In this document: positions 10,914 through 20,048 of the stretch, piece by piece
Position numbering within the stretch: the first letter of the stretch is position 1
Layout of the letters: every line of letters starts with the position of its first letter
DNA from: Craspedostauros australis
Lineage: Eukaryota > Bacillariophyta > Bacillariophyceae > Mastogloiales > Achnanthaceae
NCBI GenBank assembly: GCA_026770025.1
Contig: JAMXDE010000057.1
Span: forward strand, 310,001 to 374,000
DNA length: 64,000 nucleotides
Direction of reading: 5' to 3'
The notes under the pieces: generated by a model
The model's input: only the letters and a program-made list of their open reading frames with translations
Told to the model about the DNA's origin: nothing
Database searches by the model: none
Translations under genes and position numbers: made by a program

Positions 10914-12698
10914 ATGTCTTCCGCGAAGCAAGCAACAAAGCTACTGCTGCGCCGATCGCGTTTGTTGGATGCAGCTCGCGGGTTCGTCGGAGACTCGGTG
11001 ACCGGGGGCGCCACGAAGACAGCACCGTCGCAGGATCAGCGTCCGCTCAAGACCTTCCCGCTGTACCAAAGCCATGTCCACGCCATCTCCTCCGTTCCGA
11101 ATCAACCGGCGTCACCGTCGGACTTCCACTCATCGCTGTGCGATATGATTCGTGGTGCGAAACGGAGAGTGTACTTGGCGTCGCTGTACGTGGGGCCGGC
11201 AGCGTCGTCTCACCACACCCGAGAGCAGGAGCTGCTGGATGCCTTGCAGGCCGTGTCGCGCAATGGTGATGGTGATGGTGACGACAATACGCGCAGCGCC
11301 AACAATAACAACGAAAGCATGCCATCACCCAACAACAAGCCGATTGACGTGAAGGTCTTGCTGGACAAGAACCGAGCATTGCGGCCTGTGCCTTTGAATG
11401 CAGACAAGACGGAGCACACGTCGTCGGCCCAAGCAGTGGCAGAGGCGATACAGGCATCCTCCCAAGCAAGCCTGCACCTGTTCCAGGTGCTGCCGCCGCC
11501 ACTGGAGCACGTTCTGCCAAATCCAATCGATGAGATCGCGGGCGTCTTCCACATCAAGGCGTACATCGTGGACGACGTCATGATCCTTTCCGGTGCCAAC
11601 CTCAGCGAAGAATACTTCGCGGATCGGCAAGATCGGTACATGATGATCGTCAACGGTGGCTCTGGCCTGGTGGACTTTTATGCCCAGCTGGTGGAGCTGC
11701 TGTGCGATCATGCGGAAGCGTACGATACCGTGGAGGGGACAACGATTCAGAAATCCTATGATTCAAAGGCCAACGAAGAATTTGTGCGCAAGATAACAGA
11801 TTTATTCATCGACGATAATTCAGCATCTTCGGAGGATTTGTTATCGTTTGGTGGTGGTGGAACACAAGAACAAGGCACGGAGGAAGCTGCGCCATCCTCG
11901 CCACCATCGGAATCGCCAGTTGCTGTCGCAGTTCCAACGTTCCAGGCACCCAATTGGTTTTTGCGCGGTGCCTTCACTCGGCAACCGTTTCTGTCTGACG
12001 TGGAAGCAACAAATCGGCTATTGGAGCAGGGACTTGAGTCTGCAGACGATGAGGGCCGACCTGATGAGGCAGTTGGTGCTGCCGTTTGCATCTCCAGTGC
12101 GTACTTGAATCCGACGCAACCGCTCGTCGATCGGCTGCGGCGGTATGCATCAGTCGAATTCCTGAGCGCGGGCCATGTATCGCATGGCTTCCGTCCCAAG
12201 AAGAAAGCAGGGAACAAAGGCAAGGCGTGGATCCCAACCGTGTTCGACAAGTTGGCAGATGAGGCATGCAGGCAGCTACCACTTGCAAAGCTGTGGCATT
12301 GGGAACGTGAGGGATGGACATTCCATGCCAAGGGTCTCTGGTTGTTCCAAACACTTCAGAAGCAAGGGCAGACAAGGTACGGAGATCTTATGGCAGCCGT
12401 CGTGGGTTCGGCAAACTTCGGCGCAAGATCTCATTACAAGGACATGGAGAGCAACTGCATCTTGATTTTCTCGCCCGACTTTGAAGATGACGACGACGCA
12501 GCAGCAGCAGCGAAAGGCGCCTATGATGAGCAAGAGTCTCCGAGTGGGAGAGGCAGCTGGAAGGATGAGCTGGTGAAAGAGTGGGAGGGGATGAAGAGAT
12601 CAGCGGCCAATGTCAAAAGCGAGACAGTATTGGAATCCTCCGCACCAATGCCACCTTACGTCCAGATGATGTATCCTTTCGTCAAGAAGTTCTTTTGA
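10914..12698 (+). CDS. PGS1: CDP-diacylglycerol-glycerol-3-phosphate 3-phosphatidyltransferase (PGS1 type)
   Basis: 594 residues. The ATG at 10914 is chosen because the frame upstream has no other ATG and the first 25 residues (MSSAKQATKLLLRRSRLLD) form a basic amphipathic helix typical of mitochondrial presequences. The protein has two phospholipase-D type halves: HIKAYIVDD at about residue 213 (HxKx4D) with SGANLSEEYF after it, and FHAKGLWLF at about residue 471 followed by GSANFGARS. The second motif lacks the canonical Asp, as is usual for eukaryotic PGS1. The enzyme makes phosphatidylglycerophosphate, the committed step to phosphatidylglycerol and cardiolipin in mitochondria. Low-complexity inserts (Gly/Asp/Asn near 120-145, Ser/Glu near 300-345) lengthen it relative to the usual 500-550 residues. 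Cardiolipin synthase of the PLD type is the less likely alternative. Confidence 0.88.
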   Translation: MSSAKQATKLLLRRSRLLDAARGFVGDSVTGGATKTAPSQDQRPLKTFPLYQSHVHAISSVPNQPASPSDFHSSLCDMIRGAKRRVYLASLYVGPAASSHHTREQELLDALQAVSRNGDGDGDDNTRSANNNNESMPSPNNKPIDVKVLLDKNRALRPVPLNADKTEHTSSAQAVAEAIQASSQASLHLFQVLPPPLEHVLPNPIDEIAGVFHIKAYIVDDVMILSGANLSEEYFADRQDRYMMIVNGGSGLVDFYAQLVELLCDHAEAYDTVEGTTIQKSYDSKANEEFVRKITDLFIDDNSASSEDLLSFGGGGTQEQGTEEAAPSSPPSESPVAVAVPTFQAPNWFLRGAFTRQPFLSDVEATNRLLEQGLESADDEGRPDEAVGAAVCISSAYLNPTQPLVDRLRRYASVEFLSAGHVSHGFRPKKKAGNKGKAWIPTVFDKLADEACRQLPLAKLWHWEREGWTFHAKGLWLFQTLQKQGQTRYGDLMAAVVGSANFGARSHYKDMESNCILIFSPDFEDDDDAAAAAKGAYDEQESPSGRGSWKDELVKEWEGMKRSAANVKSETVLESSAPMPPYVQMMYPFVKKFF

Positions 12699-12976
12699 GC
12701 GGACAAGACTTTGGCAAAGATGGACTGTTGACACAACGTCAAGCGCTGCATGCATGCATGCATACGACACGTGTGGCATGGGACATCATTTTCATTCGTA
12801 AGTTGGATAGGTCTTGACATATAACTGCCTACTGGACTCTACTCGTACGTCAGTACATTACGGATAATGATTGCAAATGTTATGTGTTTTGCTTTTTGTA
12901 AGGAGCGTCCCCGTTCTCTTCGTATGAGCATGACATCGATGGCATCATGGCATTTCAGAATACGGCTGTCAAGAGC

Positions 12977-13503
12977 TCAGCTGGTCGATTCGTTGTTGCT
13001 GCTGTTGTCGGTAAGATTGCTGTCATGGATCTCGTGCGTGCGCTTGAAGACGCGATTGAGCATGTCCTCAAGGCGGTTGAAGGCACGGTCGACAAGACCC
13101 TTTGCATCGATCTCGTTCGGGATTACCTTGCACCAGAAAAGGAATCGAAGATGGTGCAGAAAAGGATGAAGATGGCAGCAGTACCAATGCCAGTACCAAT
13201 GGCAGTACCAATGACAGCACCAACGGTAGCAGCATATATCACCTTTATTGACTCAGTGTCTTTCGGGGGGATGGATAAACGATTGGTTTTGGAGAAGCCA
13301 TGTCCAGTATCATCTTCAGTGCCATCACTGTGGGTCAGACCGACGGCACTGCCTGGCGGGCCATCTTTCGTATTGCCTCCAGCTTTGATGTCAGCTTCAC
13401 CTGGGGCGCCTTCCAACTTCGTACTGTCGCGACCGGGGCAGGAAACAGAGGCTGGGCTGCTTTCGAGAACGGCACACACGAATGCCAGGCGAATGAACTT
13501 CAT
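12977..13503 (-). CDS. Small secreted protein, probable two-exon gene (intron 13127-13242)
   Basis: The ATG at 13503 opens a signal peptide (MKFIRLAFVCAVLE) followed by a Gly/Pro/Asp-rich mature part. Reading straight through gives a 126-residue protein with a strong glycine-zipper transmembrane helix and a stop at 13123. Alternatively, a 116-bp intron (GTGATA donor at 13242, GCAAG acceptor at 13127) removes that helix and its stop exactly in phase and joins SIK to a clean 49-residue C-terminus (VIPNEIDAKGLVDRAF...) ending at 12977. The intron size is typical for diatoms and the downstream frame has good coding character, so the spliced model is preferred. Both readings are plausible; no family is recognised. 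Confidence 0.5.
13181..13228 (+). repeat. 12-bp tandem repeat, four copies
   Basis: Four consecutive units based on GTACCAATGGCA. On the minus strand they translate as repeated IGTA/IGTG and would form the core of the glycine-zipper helix in the unspliced reading of the gene at 12977-13503. Confidence 0.8.
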
Positions 13504-15809
13504 TGTTGGTTGTTGTATCGTTGAATTTATGGAGATGGCGTTGCTTGTTGTTGATACTGCTACTCATACTATGTGATGGGAGTGATCGCAGCGACAGTTG
13601 TCGATTCTGCTCTCCTTACTTTGCTGTGGTTGTTCTGAGGTTTTGTTGTGCTCCTGCTCAAAGAAGAAGTCAGTACTCTACAGTCTCAGCCGTAGAATAG
13701 TACGCTTACTTCGTTTCATGCTCTCTCTCTCTCTCTCTGGAGCGCTTTGTTCGATATGAGGAGTGAGACGCACAGCCACAAACATGAACTGATTCTATCT
13801 CCCTATCTCTCTCTCTCTCTCTCTGGTGGGAGACACAAGAATATGCCATGTAAGTATATTGCACTATACTCCGCTCTAATCGACCCTGTCTCTCTCTTCT
13901 CATAGAGAAACAGCAACACGGTCGTTGCACCTTGTTGGGTTGAGGGTACTTGACGTTGTTCATTTTCGAGCAGTCTAGTTTGAATTTGATTGATTGGTTG
14001 ATGAGGGGATCGGTCCATCGCACTGCATCGCGTTGCATCATAGATGCGCCTGCATAGGTACCTTACGGACATGTTGTCCAACGAGTCTGGACTTGATTCA
14101 CACTCCTTCATGTACTTTGATGCAATTTTGGGTGTCATTCGCGATTTCCTTGGCGGTGCTTGGACTGCCGGTTCAGCATGCAACAATTCTCACTTCAGTG
14201 AGCTTGGATTCATCGAGCAACAACCGTGAGAGGCGACGAGTGTATCTCTTACCTTCCTTCGATTTGTTCGCTCGTTCCATGCGTGCCGTCATGTTGATCA
14301 CGCAGCCCAATCCAAACACGTTGACATTGCCAGGACTAGCGGCGGCGATCAAGGAACGCTCGCCGCTTCTTGTTTGTCTGTTTCGTCCGGAGGCGGAAAC
14401 CGATCTGGACTGCTGCCCTCCGCCTTTCTCATTTTCCTCGTCCATGATGGCATTCCCATCTCGCTCTGCAAGATCTGCCTTGAGCTCTCCATTCCGACGA
14501 CACGGGATGAAAATGGTCACATCGACACCGCGGTCGACCAACTCACTGCATATCCTCACCGTCCCCCACGACGTCCATGATGATGTGCATGACAAGTAGC
14601 GTCATCTTGGAGGCGTCACATGCCTGATTGCCGGGGACCTCCTGACGGTTCAGATGATGATACGCCTTGCCTTGCTTTCCGGCGTTTCATCGTTGGATGG
14701 ACGGAGGTGACGACATCGATTGGAGAGACCCGAGGCGTCGTCGGAGTCTGTCTCCACGCATTCGTCGCGAGCGGAATTGCGAGTGAGATTCTGGGCAGGT
14801 CACGGCAGAGCACTGATACTTTACCGATACTCTGGAGTAGGTACGAATGCTTGTGATGGTGATGTCTCGCGTCGAGAATAGCCCATAGATGTGGAGTGCA
14901 ACGAGATTGACCGTTGAGTGATACAGCATTCAGCTCATGTTGCCACTACCTTGTCGTTTCATGCCATGCTATGCACACCGTGCCATGCTGTACGACCTGT
15001 GATAATATTTTGATCGTGCGAGTTGCTCCACAACATGACAGTCCGACCGGAAGTACTCCGCGAGTGCACACTCCATGTGCTTCGAGCAACGATGGACGGA
15101 GTATCATCGTCGCTGGTGTCATCACCAGCAATGCTATCGACATCATCGTTCTCCTCGTCAATGAATGATCGTGGACGACACGATGTTGGTGTCACGAGCT
15201 CAACGGCCAATACGTGGAGACTCACCTTAAGAATCATCGATCGTGAAAAGCCAGTCGGCACCAGTCACGTGATGTACAAGCATCGTGGACATTGACAACA
15301 ACCCGCACTGCGCCACACTACCGATGCTGGCACTACCAAACCAAGGCCAACGACCTGCAAAACGAAACAGCGCAAAGCATCATAGCACAACTCCGCTCAT
15401 CTTCGTTGCAATGCAAGGCGAGGCGAGATGTGACGAGACGAAACACGGCAGAACACGACGAAAACGAAACGAAACGAAACGAAACAGGGTAGGACAACAC
15501 GATACATGACGAGACGGAACATGAGATCATGAGGGAAAGGCGTATTCTGGCAGCTCCATCCAACCATCTCTTCGAAGCTGTGTTCATAAAATGAATGAAT
15601 CCTCTGCACAAATCAAACTTCTATCGCATACATACTCCATTCCTCTCATATCACATCAGCGACGACTCACATCGTCTCGTCACGTCCACACGATGTGTTT
15701 CTATTCTTCATGCATCCGCAATGTACTGTCGCGGTTTGCTTCAGCTTTCGGACATCACTTACACAATACCAACACATCACACGTCACAGCCAACAATCAT
15801 GACGCCGAC
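13504..15809. other. Gene-poor stretch with microsatellites; promoter region of the ankyrin gene
   Basis: CT microsatellites lie at about 13721-13738 and 13805-13824, and a GAAAC pentamer repeat at about 15463-15485. A minus-strand open frame at 14173-14595 contains stretches that look coding (RICSELVDRGVDVTIF) but has no usable ATG and no recognisable family; it could be an exon or a remnant. The ankyrin frame is open upstream of its chosen start, to 15591. Confidence 0.4.
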
Positions 15810-17447
15810 ATGTCCAACATCACGAAAGACAAACTCCTTCGCGCTGCCACGGACGGTAACCTGACGGTGTTGACGGAGTGGAAGAACAGCAACCCAAGAG
15901 ACGATCACGGTGGCATCAAGGATGACGATGGCAATACTCTCCTGCATCGAGCATGCAGCAAAGGCCACTTGGTTTGTGTGAAGTATCTGTTGAAATCAAG
16001 CCCGACCGATATCAACATCCAATCCAACAATGGGAGCACCCCGCTTGTGTCAGCATGCTGGAATGGCCACCTGGATTGCGTGAAGTACCTGGTGGAAGCA
16101 TGCAATGCTGACATATCCATCCCTGGTCACCGTGGCGCAACTGCATTCCAGTGCACTTTCCATCACGGTCATTTGGATTGTGCGAAATATCTCGTGGACT
16201 CATGTGATGCAGACATCGATGTTCGGGACACTCGCGGCCTCACTCCACTTCAATGGGCATGCACGGGAGGTCATCTGGACTGCATGAAGTATTTGGTGCA
16301 ATCGCTCAACGTCGATGTCACTATCGTGGATAGTGTTGGCTGCACGCTGCTGCATTATGCATGCAGACGTGGCGCTTCGGATGTGGTCAAGCGCGCGGCC
16401 GAGCTACGCTCCACTCTCGTCAACCTTCGGACGTGGAATCAATGCGCTTCATTGAATGTTGAGTGCTCTGGAGGTGACCCTTTGGAGGTCGTGAAGTACT
16501 TGGTGGACTCATGCAATGCTGATGTCAACGTCCAAGACGCTCATGGTGCCACTCCACTTTATACTGCCTGCGCATTCGGCCATTCAAACGTTGTCAAATA
16601 TTTGTTGGAATCTTCCAACGCCGATGTCAATCCACGAACCGACCAAGACTTCACTCCATTTCATATTGCATGCTTATTTGGCCGTTTGGAAGTTGTGAAG
16701 TGCTTGGTGGAATCTTCCAACGGCGATGTCAGCGCACAAAACAGTGTCGGCTTCACCCCACTTCATTGTGCATGTCTTAGCAGCACGACTGATCTTGTGA
16801 AGTATCTTCTGGAATCTTCCAACACCAATGGCAATGCACAAGATAGCAACGGCCTCGCCCCACTTCATTTTGCATGCTTATTCGGCCGTTTGGAAGTTGT
16901 GAAGTGCTTGGTGGAATTCGGCAATATTGAGGTCAACATCCAAGCCAGTAATGGCGTCACCCCACTTCATTGTTCATGTGGCAAGGGTCACTTGAATGTT
17001 GTGAAGTATCTTCTGGAATCTTCCAACGCTGATATCAACGCACAAGACAATGAAGGTGTCACCTCACTTTATGCTGCATGTGCCAGCGGTCACTTGAATG
17101 TTGTGAAGCATCTTCTGGAATCTTCCAACGCCGATGTCAATGCACGAAACAACACAAACTTCACCTCACTTCATCTTGCATGCTTAAACGGTCACTTGAA
17201 TGTTGTGAAGTGTCTGGTCGAGTCTGGCAATGCTGACATCAACGCACAAAACAGTAACGGCCCCACCCCCCTTCATATTTCATGTGCCAGCGGTCACTTG
17301 GATGTTGTCAAGTATCTGGTCGAGTCCGGCAATGCTGACATCAATGCGCTATGGCACAACAACACACCTGCGATTTTTGCTGCAGATCTTGGTCACACTG
17401 AGATCGTTGATTTCCTTGCAACTTGGCAGCAGGAGCATGGGGCGTAG
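15810..17447 (+). CDS. Ankyrin-repeat protein, about 15 repeats
   Basis: 545 residues from the ATG at 15810 (MSNITKDKLLRAATDGNL), which is preferred because the first repeat starts shortly after; in-frame ATGs at 15591 and 15693 are alternatives. From residue 34 onward the protein is a continuous array of about fifteen 34-residue units with the ankyrin core TPLHxAC-x-GHLxVVKYLLESSNADVNAQ. Units five and six are degenerate (ASDVVKRAAELRSTLVNLR). No signal peptide, membrane span or other domain is present, so it is probably a cytosolic or nuclear protein-binding scaffold. The neighbouring glycosyltransferase gene converges on it, with 219 bp between the two stop codons. Confidence 0.88.
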   Translation: MSNITKDKLLRAATDGNLTVLTEWKNSNPRDDHGGIKDDDGNTLLHRACSKGHLVCVKYLLKSSPTDINIQSNNGSTPLVSACWNGHLDCVKYLVEACNADISIPGHRGATAFQCTFHHGHLDCAKYLVDSCDADIDVRDTRGLTPLQWACTGGHLDCMKYLVQSLNVDVTIVDSVGCTLLHYACRRGASDVVKRAAELRSTLVNLRTWNQCASLNVECSGGDPLEVVKYLVDSCNADVNVQDAHGATPLYTACAFGHSNVVKYLLESSNADVNPRTDQDFTPFHIACLFGRLEVVKCLVESSNGDVSAQNSVGFTPLHCACLSSTTDLVKYLLESSNTNGNAQDSNGLAPLHFACLFGRLEVVKCLVEFGNIEVNIQASNGVTPLHCSCGKGHLNVVKYLLESSNADINAQDNEGVTSLYAACASGHLNVVKHLLESSNADVNARNNTNFTSLHLACLNGHLNVVKCLVESGNADINAQNSNGPTPLHISCASGHLDVVKYLVESGNADINALWHNNTPAIFAADLGHTEIVDFLATWQQEHGA

Positions 17448-17666
17448 GTGCATAACACAGGCTCATCAATGATGAATATACCTAATACCAATCAAAAGCA
17501 CCACGAGGACTCTGTGTTTCACAGTTTAGTCGTAACTGTATGTATAATGCCATAGAGATGTCTGCATAGCCATCAACTGACGATACGGTCAAGTGCCAGT
17601 TTCCAATCAATCAATCAATCAACCAACCACCCAACCAATCCAGCTGGCCAAAATATCTATTGCGAC
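17448..17666. other. Short convergent intergenic region
   Basis: 219 bp separating two convergent genes. Contains an (AATC)n-like run near 17607-17640; otherwise nothing recognised. Confidence 0.5.
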
Positions 17667-20048
17667 TTAAAACACCAAGCCTTTCATGTGGAAGCACCAC
17701 CGCATCAACGCCAGATACGTCTTGGACACAGCCTCAATAGATGGGACTTCAATTGCACGCACGTATGTTCCCAAATCTCGTGCCACGCCATCGATCGCTG
17801 TCAACAGCCCATTGTCTGCTGCAGCGAACCCCCTCCCCGCATCACGGACCAAGTCGCCATGACTGCTGCCCTCTTGATAGACGACCGGCAATCCGCACGC
17901 CAGCGCCTCCATCACAGCATTCGAGGCCGGTTCGCCACGTGATGGTGCCAGGTAGAGATCGCCAGTGCGCAGAAAGTCAGCCAGATCTTGCGAGGTCCCT
18001 GATTTGAGGAGCTGGATGTTGCGTGGCTCGAATCCTTTGGCTGGGATGCCACCCATGTACACGAATTCGTAGGTATTGAAATTGAGATTCTGATCCAGCC
18101 ACAGCATTGTGTCGAATCCTTTGCGCGGATTGTTCGAATGGGATGATGCGACGATGCGGATGCGTTCGCGTTTGCGTGTGGTGAAATCGTTGCTGCTATT
18201 GTGGTGGTCGTTGTCGTTGTTGTTGTTGCTCTCACTGTGGTTGCCGCTGTCGGATGGTGGATGAAAGATGGTAGGATTGATAGTGTTGGGAGCAACAATT
18301 GGATTGCGCAGCTTGAGCTGGATGTCCAGATTGGCATCCATGCTCCATTGCGACTGGAACACAGTTGCGCAAGCGTACTTACGATTGAAGCCCTGAGTTC
18401 GTCGATCTTCCTTGGGTACTTTTGGATCCTCCACACCGAGAGGACGAAAGTAGCGCGCAACGTAGTATGGACCATCGATGCGATGGACCAAGGCCAGGTT
18501 GGAGCTGTTCAGCTTTCGATCCAGTACCGTCGTCTTGCCTTTGAATGTGATGGCATTCGCAAGCAAGGTGTCCGTTGAGTTGTTGATGAGCGACTTGCCT
18601 TGGGGATCGCTCTTTGCGATGACCGTCCGATTCCAAATGTTCTCCAAACCGTATCGCAGAGCAAGGAGGAACTGATTCCCGCCACCCCAAGGAGGTGGGT
18701 GGAAGTCATGCCAGATTCCGATCCGTTGCAGTGATGGATGCGGACATGCCGCGTCCATTTTCCATTTCAGGAATGCCGGCATGTTGCCGGATGCACCTGT
18801 ACCATGTATCGTTGACGCCATCGCTCTGTAGTCTTTCTTTTGCATTCGGCAGCCATGGTAATCGTACTTTGGACTTTCTCCGCCAACGCTGTTGCTTTTG
18901 TTGTCTGCTGGATCATGGTTGTCTTGACGATGCGTGGCGTACATTGATAGCAACGATGCCGCGGATGGCACAGACTGGGTACTCATTTGTTGAACAAACC
19001 CGTTCGCAGCTCTTGTTTCCATGACCATCCATCCATCGTTGCCTTTTGGATGCGATGCCGTGAGCTGGATGGGCCGCAGAAAGACGGTGGTGTCCCGCAG
19101 CACCAAGTAGCTGTCGCTGAGGTTTGGAACAGCATTGGCCAACTGAGTTGCATGGAAGGCCGTCCACTCCAGAAGCATGGATGGATCGTCATCGTTGTTG
19201 CTCTGCATTCCGCGCATGCGTATTTGGATGCAGGCATGGCGGTGGTCGATGTTGTGGTTCGGCAGGATATCGAAGAATTCATCACAGTGTTCCTGGCCTT
19301 GCTTCGGTGTTGTTGCTGTTGTTGTTGTGGTGGTGGTAGTTGCTGCTGCTGGTGGTGATGTGATTGATGGCGATGATTGCAGCGTATCCGTAGCGATCAC
19401 GAAGACGACTCGCCGTATTCCCTCCTTCGCGAATTGGAATAAGTTGTGCATGCTGAGTGCAAGTGGTGCTGTGGCATGTTGCGCGCTACTGCGAAGCGTG
19501 GGAGTGACGAGGACGACAACATCGAGACCTGCTTGCGTCTCTGATGCCCGTTGCAATGGTGGCTTCCTGCATGTCGTCCCTGTGACATTCATGATGAATG
19601 CGCTGCACAATGTGTGCGATTGTGGTGGCAATCGATCAAAGACGACATCATGGTGCGATATGGTGATGGTTGGCAGCGTGTTCAAGTGTGGCTGCGATTG
19701 GTGTGGCGGCTGATCCACCTGTTGTTGATGCACCTGCTGTTGATCCATCTGCTGCTGCTGCTGCCAGATCTGCTCCTGACCCATGCGATGTTGATCGTTC
19801 GCTGCGTCGTCTTCCACAATGCCATTCAAAGCTAGTTGCAAGTTGAAAGAGGCCAGGCCCGGTTGATACATCCCCACAGACGCAGCGCCTGCAATCCCTG
19901 CTGCGATCAGCGCAACATTCCTCAGCACACATCTTCGACCTGTTGGTCGGTTCTGTGACGACATTGTGGTAGCAGCATTCCCCGTCGATACGCCAGAGCC
20001 GCGCTCATTGGCAGTCGCCATCGTTGGCTGTTTGCGAGATCGCATCAT
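17667..20048 (-). CDS. Type II membrane glycosyltransferase, GT4/GT-B fold
   Basis: 793 residues from the ATG at 20048. A basic, Ser/Thr-rich cytosolic tail precedes a single hydrophobic span (about residues 38-60, NVALIAAGIAGAASVGM), then a glutamine/histidine-rich stem, the architecture of a Golgi transferase. A middle region (about 130-270) has Rossmann-like strands. A second half carries GIWHDFHPPPWGGGNQFLL near residue 445 and a GT-B C-terminal domain: RIRIVASSHSNNPRKGFDTM, then ADFLRTGDLYLAPSRGEPAS followed by NAVMEALACGLPVVY, giving the E-x7-E signature of GT4-like retaining enzymes. Donor and acceptor are unknown. Low-complexity Thr and Asn runs interrupt the domains. Confidence 0.82.
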   Translation of the reverse strand: MMRSRKQPTMATANERGSGVSTGNAATTMSSQNRPTGRRCVLRNVALIAAGIAGAASVGMYQPGLASFNLQLALNGIVEDDAANDQHRMGQEQIWQQQQQMDQQQVHQQQVDQPPHQSQPHLNTLPTITISHHDVVFDRLPPQSHTLCSAFIMNVTGTTCRKPPLQRASETQAGLDVVVLVTPTLRSSAQHATAPLALSMHNLFQFAKEGIRRVVFVIATDTLQSSPSITSPPAAATTTTTTTTATTPKQGQEHCDEFFDILPNHNIDHRHACIQIRMRGMQSNNDDDPSMLLEWTAFHATQLANAVPNLSDSYLVLRDTTVFLRPIQLTASHPKGNDGWMVMETRAANGFVQQMSTQSVPSAASLLSMYATHRQDNHDPADNKSNSVGGESPKYDYHGCRMQKKDYRAMASTIHGTGASGNMPAFLKWKMDAACPHPSLQRIGIWHDFHPPPWGGGNQFLLALRYGLENIWNRTVIAKSDPQGKSLINNSTDTLLANAITFKGKTTVLDRKLNSSNLALVHRIDGPYYVARYFRPLGVEDPKVPKEDRRTQGFNRKYACATVFQSQWSMDANLDIQLKLRNPIVAPNTINPTIFHPPSDSGNHSESNNNNDNDHHNSSNDFTTRKRERIRIVASSHSNNPRKGFDTMLWLDQNLNFNTYEFVYMGGIPAKGFEPRNIQLLKSGTSQDLADFLRTGDLYLAPSRGEPASNAVMEALACGLPVVYQEGSSHGDLVRDAGRGFAAADNGLLTAIDGVARDLGTYVRAIEVPSIEAVSKTYLALMRWCFHMKGLVF

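Noticed and set aside
14173-14595. 140-codon minus-strand frame with protein-like composition
   Set aside because: Starts only at a non-ATG codon and I could not attach an upstream exon or a family; kept as a note in the intergenic entry.
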